This document shows positions 62,923 through 64,000 of a DNA stretch of 64,000 nucleotides, piece after piece. The notes under the pieces were generated by a model, which had not been told where the DNA came from, ran no database searches, and saw nothing but the letters and a program-made list of their open reading frames with translations. The stretch's first letter is position 1. Every line of letters starts with the position of its first letter. Made by a program: the position numbers and the translations under genes. This DNA comes from Erythrobacter sp. JK5. Lineage in GTDB: Bacteria > Pseudomonadota > Alphaproteobacteria > Sphingomonadales > Sphingomonadaceae. The stretch covers positions 1,364,001 to 1,428,000 of the forward strand of contig NZ_CP073577.1 in NCBI RefSeq assembly GCF_018205975.1. Reading direction: 5' to 3'.

Positions 62923-64000
62923 CTATTCATTCGCCAGCGCCGAAATCCGCCTCATGGCTTGCGTAAAGCGTTGCAGTGCATCAGACGTGCTGCCACGCGG
63001 CAGCATCGCTTCGATCAGGTAGAAGCCGTCCTCTTCTTCGACCGCTCTCTTCAGCGCCTCGGCGAGTTGGGAGCAGGCCTCAACCCGCTCTCCTTTCCCA
63101 CCAAGCGATTGCGCCAAGTCTGCATAGTGAAAATCGGCGAGGTCGGTGTAAGCATCAGCTGCGGCAAAACTCCGGAGCATCCCCCAGCCCTGATTGTTGA
63201 GGACGATCACGATCGGTGACCATCCATAGCGTTGGCAGTTTCCGAGTTCCCAGCCGGTCATCTGGAATGCGCCATCCCCGACGAGCACGATCGGACGGCG
63301 GCCTGTGACAGCGTTGATGGCAAGCCCCGCGGGGACGCCTGTTCCCATCGAAGCATAGTATCCAGGCGCAACCAATTCGGTATCGGCGACTTCCAGGCCT
63401 ATGAACAGGCAGTCTCCGACATCGGCGGCAATCGGCATGGGCCCATGAGTTTCGAACAGGTCGTTGATGCCGATGGCGATATGCGACGGTGCCAGCGGCG
63501 TCGCGTCATCGGGCAACCCAACCGCGTAGGATGCACCGCTCGCCGACTTGGCCGCTCCGATCGGCTCGGCGATTTCGGTCAACGCGTCGATCAGCGCTTC
63601 GAGTGTGACGTCCGGATAGATGTGATGAGCGAACACCACGGTGCGATCAAGCGCGCGGATCGATGCTCGCATATCGATCTCGCGTCCGGAAACGCCAAAA
63701 TTCGTGTCGCAAACAATCACTCCGAGCATCAACAGGCAGTCCGCGCCTTCTATCGCTTCGGCGACGCCCGAGTTCCCGGCGGAGCCAAGATAGGTGCCGA
63801 GCAAAGGCAATTCCTCGCCTGCAAACAGCCCCCTGCCCATGAAGCTTGTTGCAACCGGAATGCACAAGGTCCGACATAGCTCGGCGATCCTGTCTTCGAG
63901 GTCGTATCGGCGCGCTTCAACGCCAACGAGGATTGCAGGGGACTCAGCCGCTCGGAGTTTGCCGATGATTTCGCGGGCGCAGGCGCGCGCACTATCAAGG
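62923..64000 (-). CDS. Thiamine-pyrophosphate decarboxylase (2-oxoacid decarboxylase type), 5' part missing
   Basis: The reading frame runs off the right edge of the window (about 359 residues present). It shows the middle domain (PAILVGVEARRYDLEDRIAELC...PVATSFMGRGLF) and the C-terminal cofactor domain, where the thiamine motif is GDGAFQMTGWELGNC...VLNNQGWGM. Pyruvate, indolepyruvate and phenylpyruvate decarboxylases share this pattern. The N-terminal domain with the catalytic Glu is outside, so the substrate cannot be judged. Confidence 0.85.
   Translation of the reverse strand, partial: LDSARACAREIIGKLRAAESPAILVGVEARRYDLEDRIAELCRTLCIPVATSFMGRGLFAGEELPLLGTYLGSAGNSGVAEAIEGADCLLMLGVIVCDTNFGVSGREIDMRASIRALDRTVVFAHHIYPDVTLEALIDALTEIAEPIGAAKSASGASYAVGLPDDATPLAPSHIAIGINDLFETHGPMPIAADVGDCLFIGLEVADTELVAPGYYASMGTGVPAGLAINAVTGRRPIVLVGDGAFQMTGWELGNCQRYGWSPIVIVLNNQGWGMLRSFAAADAYTDLADFHYADLAQSLGGKGERVEACSQLAEALKRAVEEEDGFYLIEAMLPRGSTSDALQRFTQAMRRISALANE

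Noticed and set aside
1..64000. CRISPR arrays, tRNA or rRNA genes, complete insertion sequences
   Set aside because: No regularly spaced repeats, cloverleaf-like sequences, rRNA motifs or transposase genes were seen on reading. A covariance-model search would be needed to be certain for small RNAs.

Overview
The window looks like GC-rich alphaproteobacterial DNA, most likely Sphingomonadales (Sphingomonadaceae or Erythrobacteraceae). This is inferred from the F-like tra gene set of the sphingomonad-plasmid type, a GTTC-N7-GTTC SOS box, FnrL/FixK/DNR-type regulators and the codon usage. Genus and replicon are not determinable from the sequence alone. No rRNA, tRNA, CRISPR array or complete insertion sequence was seen.

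Region 1 (1-17161) is one tightly packed plus-strand operon for an F-type type IV secretion system: traL (end only), traE, traK, traB, a dsbC-like gene, traV, traC, a small membrane protein, trbI, an S26 peptidase traF, traW, traU, trbC, traN, a thioredoxin-like traF, traH and traG. Region 2 (17166-27712) is accessory: two small minus-strand genes, an S24/LexA-like repressor behind a promoter holding a perfect SOS box, a MarR-controlled hydrolase/thioesterase/RND efflux operon, a tyrosine recombinase broken by one TGA codon, and a hipBA toxin-antitoxin pair with palindromes over its promoter. Region 3 (27806-35021, minus strand) carries the MOBF relaxase, the coupling protein TraD, a small accessory gene, an intergenic stretch that is the best candidate for oriT, a small unknown gene and a plasmid-type ssb. 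Regions 1-3 together are a conjugative plasmid or integrated conjugative element.

Region 4 (35352-59705) is an anaerobic nitrate respiration block: hemN, a FixK-like and an FnrL-like regulator, a cupin gene divergent from an acyl-CoA dehydrogenase-pdxH-mobA operon, and a 15-kb minus-strand operon narK-narGHJI-ppiC-moaA-moaD-moaE-moaB-moeA-nnrS. It ends with a DNR-like regulator, an outer-membrane porin and a small His-containing membrane protein. Six perfect FNR-type boxes tie it together. The cluster imports nitrate, reduces it, and makes the molybdenum cofactor and anaerobic haem needed for that. No nitrite, NO or N2O reductase lies in the window. Region 5 (59756-64000) has a beta-carbonic anhydrase, a Tat-exported Fe/Mn superoxide dismutase, an AidB-type acyl-CoA dehydrogenase and the C-terminal part of a thiamine-pyrophosphate decarboxylase.

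The most striking sequence-level observation is that six genes (traV twice, traC, trbC, traN, narJ, narK) are each broken by a shift that one additional C in a C-run (plus strand) would repair. After adding those bases every gene has the family's normal length. This points either to homopolymer undercalling in the assembly or to real decay, and it affects how these genes should be read.
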